Origin: a virus | DNA length: 36,989 nucleotides | Reading direction: 5' to 3' (one strand) | Virus record (IMG/VR): IMGVR_UViG_3300046804_003087 | Location: 1 to 36,989 of that record | In this document: piece by piece, positions 18,513 to 25,225 of the stretch | How positions within the stretch are numbered: position 1 is the stretch's first letter | How the letters are laid out: the number at the start of each line of letters is the position of its first letter | Notes under the pieces: model-generated | Seen by the model: only the letters and a program-made list of their open reading frames with translations | What the model was told of the DNA's origin: nothing | The model's database searches: none | Program-made: the position numbers and the translations under genes

Positions 18513-19244
18513 ATGAAATTATCAAGTAGGAAAGAATTACTACGTGAAGCAACAGAAGAATTGAACAAGATTAAGAAGTCTATAACACGTAGTTCTATTA
18601 AAGAATCAAACAGAATAAAAGAATTTAGTTTAACGGGTGAATTGGCAACGGACCTCGCGATAAACACGACTGCAATACGAGATATGTATATGGCTAAATT
18701 TATGAGAAAATCTGATATTAGAGACATTATCGTTAAAGTTGAAACTGCAATAGAAGAAATCGGTGAAAAATATCACGGAAAAATAGGTTATTATGACGGT
18801 ATCGTTATTAGTTTTGATGGAGAAGCAGATTCTTCTATGATTGAAAAACTGTTTATTGAGATTAAGCGCGCAGTTGAGCCGATGATAAATACAAAACTGT
18901 TTGAGTTGAATGTTAGTGCGTATGTTTATAAGTCATCTGGTATTCTGGGGACAAAAATTGGTCGCGGTAAGATAAAAAAATGGATTATGGGACAAAATGC
19001 CGGCAGAGATACATCGATTGGAAATGGCGATTCATACGAAGAGACTTTCCAAAAGAGTATTGATAATATGATTTCAAAATTTTCTGAACACGAACGGGAT
19101 TATATTGAAAAAAAGATTGATAATCTATGTGCGTCATACTTTAAAGATAAATCGGTATTGGTAAAAGATACTGATTGGGTAAAAGAAATTATTAAAAAAC
19201 TCCCATCCTATCTAGAATATGTGTATAAACACGGTACTGATTAG
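18513..19244 (+). CDS. Protein of unknown function, MK..-type helical N-terminus
   Basis: 243 residues; CGGAG lies 8 bases before the ATG. The first ~40 residues are strongly helical and basic (KLSSRKELLREATEELNKIK). The middle contains VKVETAIEEIGEKYHGKIGY, predicted alpha/beta. Near residue 155 is GRGKIKKWIMGQNAGRD. No enzyme motif is recognised. Immediately after its stop lie 36 bases that, in another frame, encode the C-terminus of the paralogues downstream, so a recombination event ended here. Confidence 0.6.
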   Translation: MKLSSRKELLREATEELNKIKKSITRSSIKESNRIKEFSLTGELATDLAINTTAIRDMYMAKFMRKSDIRDIIVKVETAIEEIGEKYHGKIGYYDGIVISFDGEADSSMIEKLFIEIKRAVEPMINTKLFELNVSAYVYKSSGILGTKIGRGKIKKWIMGQNAGRDTSIGNGDSYEETFQKSIDNMISKFSEHERDYIEKKIDNLCASYFKDKSVLVKDTDWVKEIIKKLPSYLEYVYKHGTD

Positions 19245-19278
19245 TCCCAATATTAAAAAAATTTTAGGAGAGCAATAA
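19243..19278 (+). pseudogene. Vestigial C-terminus of a third paralogue
   Basis: Read from 19243, the sequence gives SPNIKKILGEQ then stop, matching SPEIKKILGE and SPDIKKILEE at the ends of the two genes that follow. It is out of frame with the gene before it. Only the last ~11 codons remain; their terminal GGAGAGCAATAA also serves as the ribosome binding site of the next gene. Confidence 0.75.
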
Positions 19279-19713
19279 ATGAAAGACTTAATAAACGAAG
19301 GTAGAAAACTTCAAGACATATTCAAGAAGACTATCAACGAAAACTTAGATTATGAGTACGCGTCTGAAGTACAAGATGCTTATGTAGAAATGGCAAAACA
19401 AAAACGTACAATAGGTCCGTTTAGATTTTCCGATGCGAAAAGTCAAAATATAGGTGGTGCTTCAAATGATTGGATTGCAAAAACTAAATCGGGAAAGCAG
19501 TTGGATATATCATTTGAACCATTTTGGGAAGGTGCTTCTGAATTTGAAGTTGTAATAGTATTAGACTTTGGTGCACCGATGGATGCCCTCTCAAATAAAT
19601 TAAAAAAGAGTGTAACTTCAACGAAGGATGTGCAGAAGGATGCTAAAATGGCGATGGACTACATAAAAAATGTATTGATGAGTCCCGAGATTAAAAAAAT
19701 CTTGGGAGAATAA
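19279..19713 (+). CDS. Paralogue A, small protein with putative virion-targeting N-terminus
   Basis: 144 residues; AGGAGAG lies upstream. The N-terminus MKDLINEGRKLQDIFKKTIN is nearly shared with the next gene, as is the C-terminus (DVQKDAKMAMDYIKNVLMSP, then KKILGE). The middle differs more: this copy has IGPFRFSDAKSQNIGGASND. Predicted small alpha/beta domain with helical ends. Function unknown. The tandem arrangement and conserved ends point to duplication followed by divergence of the centre. Confidence 0.7.
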   Translation: MKDLINEGRKLQDIFKKTINENLDYEYASEVQDAYVEMAKQKRTIGPFRFSDAKSQNIGGASNDWIAKTKSGKQLDISFEPFWEGASEFEVVIVLDFGAPMDALSNKLKKSVTSTKDVQKDAKMAMDYIKNVLMSPEIKKILGE

Positions 19714-19716
19714 AAA

Positions 19717-20193
19717 ATGAAAGATTTAATTCAAGAAGGCAGAAAGATTCAAGAAACATTCACACAATCATTAAATGAAATGGAGTTGGATAAAGATTAC
19801 GTGTCAGACGTACAGGATGTTTATGTAAAAATGGCACAAAAAATAGGTTCATTGGGTAAATTTAAATTTCGTAACAATGTGCAAGTGCCCGATGGTTCCG
19901 TAGGTGCTAGAAACAAAGTGAATTTGGGTGGATGGAATACAAATAATGGTTGGTTTGCAACAACTCAATCTGGAAAAGATATTATGGTATTATTTGAGCC
20001 ATTTTTGAAACGTAGGTCTCAATTTGAAATTACTACACGGTTGGAATATTATAAATCATTGAATGTCCTCGAACAAAACTTCAAAAAGAGAGTAACTTCA
20101 ACAGGGGATGTACAGAAGGATGCCAAAATGGCGATGGACTACATAAAAAATGTATTGATGAGTCCTGATATTAAAAAAATCTTGGAAGAGTAA
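19717..20193 (+). CDS. Paralogue B of the preceding gene
   Basis: 158 residues, starting 4 bases after paralogue A. N-terminus MKDLIQEGRKIQETFTQSLN and C-terminus DVQKDAKMAMDYIKNVLMSP followed by KKILEE match paralogue A closely, also at DNA level. The centre is longer, with LGGWNTNNGWFATTQSGKD aligning to ASNDWIAKTKSGKQ of A. No catalytic motif. A hairpin with a TTCG loop follows the stop, closing the unit. Confidence 0.7.
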   Translation: MKDLIQEGRKIQETFTQSLNEMELDKDYVSDVQDVYVKMAQKIGSLGKFKFRNNVQVPDGSVGARNKVNLGGWNTNNGWFATTQSGKDIMVLFEPFLKRRSQFEITTRLEYYKSLNVLEQNFKKRVTSTGDVQKDAKMAMDYIKNVLMSPDIKKILEE

Positions 20194-20201
20194 AATCAAA
20201 A

Positions 20202-20221
20202 AAGGGGACTTCGGTTCCCTT
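20202..20221 (+). terminator. Hairpin with TTCG tetraloop after the paralogue pair
   Basis: Stem 20202-20209 with 20214-20221 (AAGGGGAC and GTTCCCTT, one G-T pair) around the stable C(TTCG)G loop. There is no long T run, so it could be a weak terminator or an RNA-stabilising 3' end. Confidence 0.55.
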
Positions 20222-20240
20222 AATTGTAAACGGAGTAGTT

Positions 20241-20966
20241 ATGTCTTACCTAAATATACCAATCCCACCAATAGACGCAATGATACGTGGAAACTTTTTA
20301 AGAGATCAACAGGACTCACATGATAAAAAGTTTCCATGTATCATTTTTGGCATGGCGTCAATTCCGGCACAAGCTCCATTATTTCACTTTATTATGCAAG
20401 ATGGTGGAATATGGTGGAGAATGCCGATACACGCATTTTGTTGGAAAGAAGATGCTGAAGAACAACCACTTGATGAGTTGGTTCTATGGGATTCATTTTC
20501 ATATCATGTATCAGCAACACAATTTCCTTATCTAAAAAATAGAAATATGACCTTTATTTCACGAAGAAGACAAAAATACAAAGGTAAGTATCTATTCACA
20601 TTGGATTGGGCAGCGTCAACCGATTCGGGTGATACCGATTATTTGTTTTCAGAATATCCATCTCAACATAAATGTGGTCATGTTATTGCGATGGACAATG
20701 GAAACTTTGCAATACAACCTAATAATCGTTTACTATTACATGATCCTTCCTTCACAACAAAAGAAGAACTATTGATAAATCGAATGTATAATAATACTGT
20801 TTGGACTGCAGAAAGAAATCCAAGATGGGTAACTCCCGAAACAGATAATATGCAGTATGACCACACAGATTTAGAGGCGGGTGAATCAAACGAACAACGA
20901 TCAAAAGAATATGATGAGAAATTAAATGAAGATAAGGATAAGTCATCTAAACGGAAAGTACGATGA
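20241..20966 (+). CDS. Conserved phage protein of unknown function
   Basis: 241 residues; CGGAGTAGTT precedes the ATG. It is rich in aromatics, with IPAQAPLFHFIMQDGGIWWR and IHAFCWKEDAEEQPLDELVL in the first half, and LFTLDWAAS, then KCGHVIAMDNGNFAIQPNNR in the second. The last ~40 residues are charged and probably disordered. The well-defined core suggests a conserved globular phage protein, but I recognise no function. Its 3' end overlaps the next gene by 41 bases in another frame. Confidence 0.65.
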   Translation: MSYLNIPIPPIDAMIRGNFLRDQQDSHDKKFPCIIFGMASIPAQAPLFHFIMQDGGIWWRMPIHAFCWKEDAEEQPLDELVLWDSFSYHVSATQFPYLKNRNMTFISRRRQKYKGKYLFTLDWAASTDSGDTDYLFSEYPSQHKCGHVIAMDNGNFAIQPNNRLLLHDPSFTTKEELLINRMYNNTVWTAERNPRWVTPETDNMQYDHTDLEAGESNEQRSKEYDEKLNEDKDKSSKRKVR

Positions 20967-21501
20967 CAATACGGGGGCAGACCTCTGTGAAGTATTTGGG
21001 ACACCTGAGAATGAAACATATAAAGAACTTTTTGAATCGGGTTGGTTGCCAACAAAAAATGGAGAGTGGTATCAATCCCGCTCGTCTCGTGTAACAATAA
21101 GTAAGTTATCAGGACCACGTCGGCATTCTATAAAAAAATTGAATGTATCAAATGAAGGTGATTGGAAAAAGATATTTGAAGAATCAAAAGATTATTATCC
21201 AAACTTTCAGGAAGATTACATAAGAACCTGCCTTTCATTCAACCATGAGATTTATTATTTCGATAACTCTGTATTTGCAGTTTTAAATTGGTTTGATAAC
21301 ATTCCATTTTTTTCAACAGTTATTGGTGGTAGAAAAAATAAAAATGGAATAACACCACTAACTTGTTATTACTTTATACAGAAATTACTTGACCATTCTT
21401 ATCCTTATTTGTATATTAGTGAATGGTATGACCAGTTCAATTTTAAGGAAAACTATCCTAATTTTGAATGGTGGGATGGGGAAAATTGGGTGAAAAAATA
21501 A
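20926..21501 (+). CDS. Unknown protein, faint resemblance to aminoacyl-tRNA-protein transferases
   Basis: 191 residues if ATG 20926 is used, which overlaps the previous gene by 41 bases; downstream starts are possible. The segment NETYKELFESGWLPTKNGEW followed by YQSRSSRVTISKLSGPRRHS, and later YLYISEWYDQFNFKENYPNF, recalls the layout of bacterial Leu/Arg-tRNA-protein transferases (GNAT-like fold). The Cys-pair typical of that family is not seen. Treat that idea as weak. The gene ends just before a terminator and the RNR leader. Confidence 0.5.
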   Translation: MKIRISHLNGKYDDNTGADLCEVFGTPENETYKELFESGWLPTKNGEWYQSRSSRVTISKLSGPRRHSIKKLNVSNEGDWKKIFEESKDYYPNFQEDYIRTCLSFNHEIYYFDNSVFAVLNWFDNIPFFSTVIGGRKNKNGITPLTCYYFIQKLLDHSYPYLYISEWYDQFNFKENYPNFEWWDGENWVKK

Positions 21502-21504
21502 TTG

Positions 21505-21524
21505 AAAAAATCACCGATTTTTTT
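21505..21524 (+). terminator. Terminator hairpin before the RNR gene
   Basis: AAAAAATC (21505-21512) pairs with GATTTTTT (21516-21523) around a 3-base loop; the second arm doubles as the T run. Three bases after the preceding stop codon. Confidence 0.65.
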
Positions 21525-21533
21525 ATCCAAATT

Positions 21534-21568
21534 GTATAGTTATCTCTATACCGTTCTGTTTTAGAACG
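21534..21568 (+). promoter_or_regulatory. Two adjacent inverted repeats in the RNR leader
   Basis: GTATAG (21534-21539) and CTATAC (21546-21551) flank six bases. Directly abutting, CGTTCT (21552-21557) and AGAACG (21563-21568) flank GTTTT. They lie 40-75 bases before the RNR start. They could be RNA hairpins or operator half-sites. Neither matches the NrdR box as I know it, and the leader is too short for a cobalamin riboswitch. Confidence 0.4.
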
Positions 21569-21609
21569 AAAAATAGACGTTTTTATGAAAAATTAATGTG
21601 GAGAAATTT

Positions 21610-23466
21610 ATGGATATTAGTAACCGAATTCTTTCGGAAATCACGGTTTATATGAAGTATGCCCGTTACATACCCGAATTGAATCGTAGGGAAACTTGGA
21701 ATGAGTTGGTAACAAGGAATAAAGAAATGCACCAAAAGAAGTACCCACAACTTCACGAAGAAATTGAAAACGTCTATAAGTTTGTCTATGATAAGAAGGT
21801 TCTTCCTTCAATGCGTTCACTTCAATTCGGTGGTAAACCAATTGAGATTTCACCAAACCGTATTTACAATTGTGCTTATATGCCTATTGATGACTGGCGT
21901 GCTTTCGGTGAAGTCATGTTCCTTCTTCTCGGTGGAACTGGTGTAGGTTACTCTGTTCAGAAACATCACGTTGAGAAACTTCCTGAAATTCGTAAACCAA
22001 AGTCGGATAGAGAAAGAAGATTCCTTGTATCGGATTCTATCGAAGGTTGGGCAGATGCAATCAAGGCACTCGTAAAGTCATACTACACAGGCGGTTCATC
22101 ACTTCGATTTGATTATTCAGATATTCGTCCAAAGGGTGCTCGTCTTATTACATCGGGTGGCAAAGCACCTGGTGCGGAACCACTTCGTATTTGTGTTGAG
22201 AAACTTCGTTCTATTCTTGATTTAAAGAAAGACGGAGATAAATTGTCACCTATTGAAGTTCACGATATGGTTTGTCATATTGCAGACGCAGTTCTTGCTG
22301 GCGGTATTCGCCGAGCTGCTCTTATCTCTCTATTCTCCGCAGATGATGATGAGATGGTTTCTTGTAAGTTTGGCGCTTGGTGGGAATTGAATCCTCAACG
22401 AGGACGTGCAAATAACTCGGCGGTATTACTTCGTAGTAAAGTAACCGAAGAATTCTTCAAGGGACTTTGGAAGAAGATTGAACTTTCAAATGCAGGTGAA
22501 CCTGGAATTTACTTCTCGAACGATAAAGATTGGGGAACAAATCCTTGTTGTGAAATTGCACTTCGTCCTTTTCAATTCTGTAATCTATGTGAAGTAAACG
22601 TATCAGATGTAGTAGACCAACAAGATTTAGAAGACCGAGTTAAAGCCGCAACATTCATCGGAACACTCCAAGCAAGTTATACAGATTTCCATTATCTTCG
22701 TCCAATCTGGCAAAGAACAACAGAGAAAGATGGACTTCTTGGAGTCGGTATGACCGGTATTGGTTCAGGTGTTGTGCAGAAATTAGATGTGAAGGCGGCA
22801 ACAAAGATTGCAAAGGAAGAGAACGAAAGAGTTGCAAACATTCTCGGTATCAACAAAGCTGCTCGTATCACAACAATCAAGCCAGCTGGTACATCATCCC
22901 TCACACTTGGTTGTTCATCGGGTATTCATGCTTGGCACAATGACTATTATCTCCGTCGTGTTCGTGTTGGTAAGAACGAAGCAATCTATACACATCTTGC
23001 AATTAACCACCCTGAATTGGTTGAAGATGAATACTTCCGTCCACATGATACCGCAGTTATTGGTGTACCACAAAAGGCGCCAGACCATGCTATCCTCCGA
23101 ACAGAATCACCACTTCAACTTCTTGAACGTGTAAAGTGGTTCAATCAAAATTGGATAAAGCCGGGTCATCGTAATGGAATGAACACTCACAACATTTCAG
23201 CAACGGTATCTATCCGTGAACACGAATGGGATGCAGTAGGAAATTGGATGTGGGAAAACCGTGAACATTTCAATGGACTTTCAGTTCTCCCGTATGATGG
23301 TGGAACATATATCCAGGCTCCTTTCGAGGACATCACAAAAGAAAAGTACGAACAACTAATGCAAACACTTCACGATGTTGATCTGAGTAAGGTTGTTGAA
23401 CACGATGACAATACAGACTTAACGGGTGAACTTGCGTGTAGTGGAAATGCGTGTGAAATCAAATAA
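21610..23466 (+). CDS. nrdJ: Adenosylcobalamin-dependent ribonucleotide reductase (class II)
   Basis: 618 residues from ATG 21610, with GTGGAG 6 bases upstream; an in-frame GTG at 21598 is less likely because the ribosome site lies after it. Class II markers: RIYNCAYMPIDDWRAFGEVM, LGGTGVGYSVQ, RPKGARLITSGGKAPG, the Cys-rich active-site stretch NPCCEIALRPFQFCNLCEVN, and KPAGTSSLTLGCSSGIHAWH. The C-terminal ACSGNACEIK supplies the redox Cys pair (C-x4-C). The enzyme makes deoxyribonucleotides without oxygen and needs B12, so the host must make or import it. Length and layout match the monomeric RTPR type. Thioredoxin and dUTPase are encoded ~11 kb downstream. Confidence 0.92.
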   Translation: MDISNRILSEITVYMKYARYIPELNRRETWNELVTRNKEMHQKKYPQLHEEIENVYKFVYDKKVLPSMRSLQFGGKPIEISPNRIYNCAYMPIDDWRAFGEVMFLLLGGTGVGYSVQKHHVEKLPEIRKPKSDRERRFLVSDSIEGWADAIKALVKSYYTGGSSLRFDYSDIRPKGARLITSGGKAPGAEPLRICVEKLRSILDLKKDGDKLSPIEVHDMVCHIADAVLAGGIRRAALISLFSADDDEMVSCKFGAWWELNPQRGRANNSAVLLRSKVTEEFFKGLWKKIELSNAGEPGIYFSNDKDWGTNPCCEIALRPFQFCNLCEVNVSDVVDQQDLEDRVKAATFIGTLQASYTDFHYLRPIWQRTTEKDGLLGVGMTGIGSGVVQKLDVKAATKIAKEENERVANILGINKAARITTIKPAGTSSLTLGCSSGIHAWHNDYYLRRVRVGKNEAIYTHLAINHPELVEDEYFRPHDTAVIGVPQKAPDHAILRTESPLQLLERVKWFNQNWIKPGHRNGMNTHNISATVSIREHEWDAVGNWMWENREHFNGLSVLPYDGGTYIQAPFEDITKEKYEQLMQTLHDVDLSKVVEHDDNTDLTGELACSGNACEIK

Positions 23467-23653
23467 TGATTATTACATAAATGAAAACGGCGAGGTGGTA
23501 TTCACGGAAGAGTATCACCTTCGTCGTGGTAAATGTTGTGGCAATGGGTGTAAACATTGCCCATTTGAACCAAAACATATAAAGGGGGTTACCAATGTTG
23601 AAGTTACAAAACGAGATAGATCCAAGAATAATTCAACCAAAACATCTTGCTAA
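23447..23653 (+). CDS. DUF5522-like Cys-rich small protein
   Basis: 68 residues from ATG 23447, overlapping the RNR end by 20 bases. The core DYYINENGEVVFTEEYHLRR followed by GKCCGNGCKHCPF matches, from memory, the small DUF5522 family common in Bacteroidota and relatives. Cys-Cys-x3-Cys-x2-Cys plus a nearby His could bind a metal. The tail after residue 45 is variable and basic. Coupling to RNR suggests expression with it, but no function is known. Confidence 0.7.
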   Translation: MRVKSNNDYYINENGEVVFTEEYHLRRGKCCGNGCKHCPFEPKHIKGVTNVEVTKRDRSKNNSTKTSC

Positions 23654-23798
23654 TAAAAATATACTTGTTAGAGAAAAAGATAACATTTATATTTCAAAGG
23701 TAATTATGATAGCTGATAATGTTTATGTGAGGTATTTTAGTGTAACAAAACCAATTATAGAAGTAGATGGGTGGACTGAATTGCCAGTCATTCCATAG
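23595..23798 (+). CDS. Small protein of unknown function
   Basis: 67 residues. ATG 23595 follows GGGGG at a good distance and overlaps the DUF5522-like gene by 59 bases in another frame. The sequence (ILVREKDNIYISKVIMIADN) looks like a small beta-rich fold, perhaps SH3-like, ending VDGWTELPVIP. No family recognised. Confidence 0.55.
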   Translation: MLKLQNEIDPRIIQPKHLANKNILVREKDNIYISKVIMIADNVYVRYFSVTKPIIEVDGWTELPVIP

Positions 23799-23852
23799 TT
23801 ATAGATGTAAATACAGTTTGTCCACAACAAGGTAATTATATGGGAAATCCTA

Positions 23853-24071
23853 ATGATCACTATAAAAAGACAAAAATATCGCGAAACTCTCGCAAAAACT
23901 TGTTTGGTTTTAGGAACATTCTTCAACCCACTTGGATTCGATGCGGCCTTTGCTTTCACTACAAAACTTACAGGAAGTTACTTCATTACAGATCTTATCT
24001 TTTATGGTGTAGCGCTTTTCTTTTTTGGACTTTATTTTATCTTATCCCGTAAGAAAACAAAATCTGAATGA
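23853..24071 (+). CDS. Small two-helix membrane protein
   Basis: 72 residues from ATG 23853. Two hydrophobic segments, LGTFFNPLGFDAAFAFTT (~20-37) and ITDLIFYGVALFFFGLYFIL (~45-64), are followed by a Lys-rich tail (SRKKTKSE), so the C-terminus is probably cytoplasmic. An overlapping frame starting at 23840 lacks this organisation. Such small membrane proteins in phages may act in lysis or exclusion, but nothing specific is visible. Confidence 0.6.
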   Translation: MITIKRQKYRETLAKTCLVLGTFFNPLGFDAAFAFTTKLTGSYFITDLIFYGVALFFFGLYFILSRKKTKSE

Positions 24072-24078
24072 TATTTAT
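24070..24078 (+). promoter_or_regulatory. GATATTTAT motif
   Basis: Exact GATATTTAT at the stop codon of the membrane protein gene, 47 bases before the next start (24126). No N20-spaced TTG partner. Confidence 0.3.
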
Positions 24079-24125
24079 TAGTATGAATCCATAGTAGTTT
24101 GATGTGATTAAAATAAGGAAATGAA

Positions 24126-24434
24126 ATGAAACTATCCAAAATTATTAAAGAAGCAAATGAAACCGTCGGTAAAGACGTAGAAACAGCCGTTGGTAAAATG
24201 CAAAAATTTACAGATGAAGGTCATGCAACGGAAGCTTTGATTGAACTTTCAAAACTCTTAAAGTCAAAGAAACACGAAAATATCTTAAAGGCAATTCAGG
24301 ATATTACAAAAGAAGAAGAATCTATGCCTTATATGATAGAAAAGTATCGTGAGGAAGTAGGAAGAGAATTGTCACTAATGTGCAGAGAGAAACTAAATAA
24401 CAAGGAATTCGCAGCAGTTTATTCGGCTTTATAA
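24126..24434 (+). CDS. Small helical protein, MK..II.E-type N-terminus
   Basis: 102 residues; AATAAGGAAATGAA precedes the ATG. Almost entirely helical and charged: MKLSKIIKEANETVGKDVET, then EALIELSKLLKSKKHENILK and EEVGRELSLMCREKLNNKEF. The N-terminus resembles those of the genes at 12242, 19279 and 19717. Function unknown; possibly an internal virion protein. A perfect terminator hairpin follows. Confidence 0.6.
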   Translation: MKLSKIIKEANETVGKDVETAVGKMQKFTDEGHATEALIELSKLLKSKKHENILKAIQDITKEEESMPYMIEKYREEVGRELSLMCREKLNNKEFAAVYSAL

Positions 24435-24456
24435 AAAAAATTCCACACCAGTTCAG

Positions 24457-24490
24457 AAGTCTCACATTTTTATTATGTGAGACTTTTTTT
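24457..24490 (+). terminator. Rho-independent terminator
   Basis: Perfect 11-bp stem AAGTCTCACAT / ATGTGAGACTT (24457-24467 and 24475-24485), 7-base loop, then T residues to 24490. A promoter begins three bases later. Confidence 0.9.
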
Positions 24491-24492
24491 AT

Positions 24493-24523
24493 TTGGAAAT
24501 GTCAAATATTTTTTGTATATTGA
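24493..24523 (+). promoter_or_regulatory. Promoter TTGGAAATG, TTG-N20-TATATTGA
   Basis: TTGGAAATGTC at 24493 and TATATTGA at 24516. Precedes the 94-residue gene and the first tRNA cluster, which may be cotranscribed. Confidence 0.75.
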
Positions 24524-24550
24524 ACTCAATAAAGATTAGAAGTTATTGAA

Positions 24551-24835
24551 ATGACACCGAGACAACAAAAGAAACTTGATGAATTTCATCTGAAGGCACT
24601 TGACGAAATGTTCCGTCGTGTTGGATTCGATGGATATGAAAAAGAGTTTACTCAACAACCTTTTTGGTTTACACTACGTGAATGGACATTAGAAGAAGAT
24701 GTTTCATTTACTAAGTGGTTTATAGATGAATATTCCAAAACGTTTCGTGAACCAAAGTACAAAGCAAAAGAAGTCGCTGGATGGTTTATATTCAATTACG
24801 GGTGGAAAACAAAAAGAATGTGTGATACCATTTAA
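24551..24835 (+). CDS. Conserved phage protein of unknown function
   Basis: 94 residues. The pattern QPFWFTLREWTLEEDVSFTK followed by WFIDEYSK and EVAGWFIFNYGWK is a compact aromatic-rich motif I associate with small proteins of T4-like marine phages. No clear ribosome site. The gene lies 7 bases before the first tRNA, so it probably shares a transcript with it. Confidence 0.65.
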   Translation: MTPRQQKKLDEFHLKALDEMFRRVGFDGYEKEFTQQPFWFTLREWTLEEDVSFTKWFIDEYSKTFREPKYKAKEVAGWFIFNYGWKTKRMCDTI

Positions 24836-24842
24836 CTATAAT

Positions 24843-24916
24843 AGCGGATTGGCTCAGTCCGGTAGAGCACTCGCTTTGGGAGCGAGGGGTCGTGGGTTCA
24901 AATCCCGCATCCGCTA
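24843..24916 (+). tRNA. tRNA-Pro (UGG)
   Basis: Acceptor AGCGGAT pairs with ATCCGCT (7 bp). Anticodon stem CTCGC/GCGAG around loop TTTGGGA gives anticodon TGG. T-loop TTCAAAT is present. CCA is not encoded. Confidence 0.9.
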
Positions 24917-24922
24917 CACAAT

Positions 24923-25003
24923 GTGGAGTGGCCAAATTGGCAGTCACGCCTGTCTTAGAAGCAGGTGCCGTAAGGCATGGGGGTTCAAGTCCCTCTTCGG
25001 GCA
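24923..25003 (+). tRNA. tRNA-Leu (UAG) with damaged acceptor stem, possibly a pseudo-tRNA
   Basis: Anticodon stem-loop CCTGT-CTTAGAA-GCAGG gives anticodon TAG. A long variable arm (TGCCGTAAGGCA) and a T-arm GGGGG-TTCAAGT-CCCTC are intact. The 3' acceptor strand TTCGGGC would need 5' GCCCGAA, but the 5' side reads TGTGGAG before TGGCC, about four bases short, so the acceptor stem barely pairs. Confidence 0.5.
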
Positions 25004-25009
25004 CACAAT

Positions 25010-25081
25010 GCGGAAGTAGCTCAATGGTAGAGTCACTGCCTTCCAAGCAGTATGTTGCGAGTTCAAATCTCGTCTTCCGCT
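25010..25081 (+). tRNA. tRNA-Gly (UCC)
   Basis: Acceptor GCGGAAG/CTTCCGC, anticodon stem ACTGC/GCAGT with loop CTTCCAA (anticodon TCC), T-loop TTCAAAT. CCA is not encoded. Confidence 0.92.
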
Positions 25082-25091
25082 CAAATAAAAT

Positions 25092-25165
25092 GCACCCGTG
25101 GGCAAATTGGTTAAGCCACAACCCTTTCAAGGTTGAGATTGCGCGTTCGAGCCGCGTCGGGTGTA
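25092..25165 (+). tRNA. tRNA-Glu (UUC)
   Basis: Acceptor GCACCCG/CGGGTGT (one G-T pair), D-stem GGC/GCC, anticodon stem CAACC/GGTTG with loop CTTTCAA (anticodon TTC), T-arm GCGCG-TTCGAGC-CGCGT. Confidence 0.88.
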
Positions 25166-25200
25166 CTAAATGAATCAAAGTGATTTTATTAGTTCGTCTC

Positions 25201-25209
25201 CATATTTAT
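25201..25209 (+). promoter_or_regulatory. CATATTTAT motif before the endonuclease gene
   Basis: ATATTTAT core, 16 bases before the ATG at 25226 and just upstream of AAAAGGAG. No TTG box at N20. Confidence 0.35.
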
Positions 25210-25225
25210 ATGAAAAGGAGACATT

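Noticed and set aside
20678-21118. 146-codon frame on the minus strand
   Set aside because: Shadow of the two + strand genes at 20241 and 20926; no start signals.
21502-21609. Cobalamin riboswitch before the B12-dependent RNR
   Set aside because: The 108-base gap is too short, and no B12-box-like sequence was seen.
23840-24052. 70-codon frame overlapping the membrane protein gene
   Set aside because: The frame from 23853 gives two clean membrane helices with a basic tail; this one does not resemble a protein.
24726-25178. Open frames on both strands across the first tRNA cluster
   Set aside because: They read through well-folded tRNA genes and have no ribosome sites or family features.
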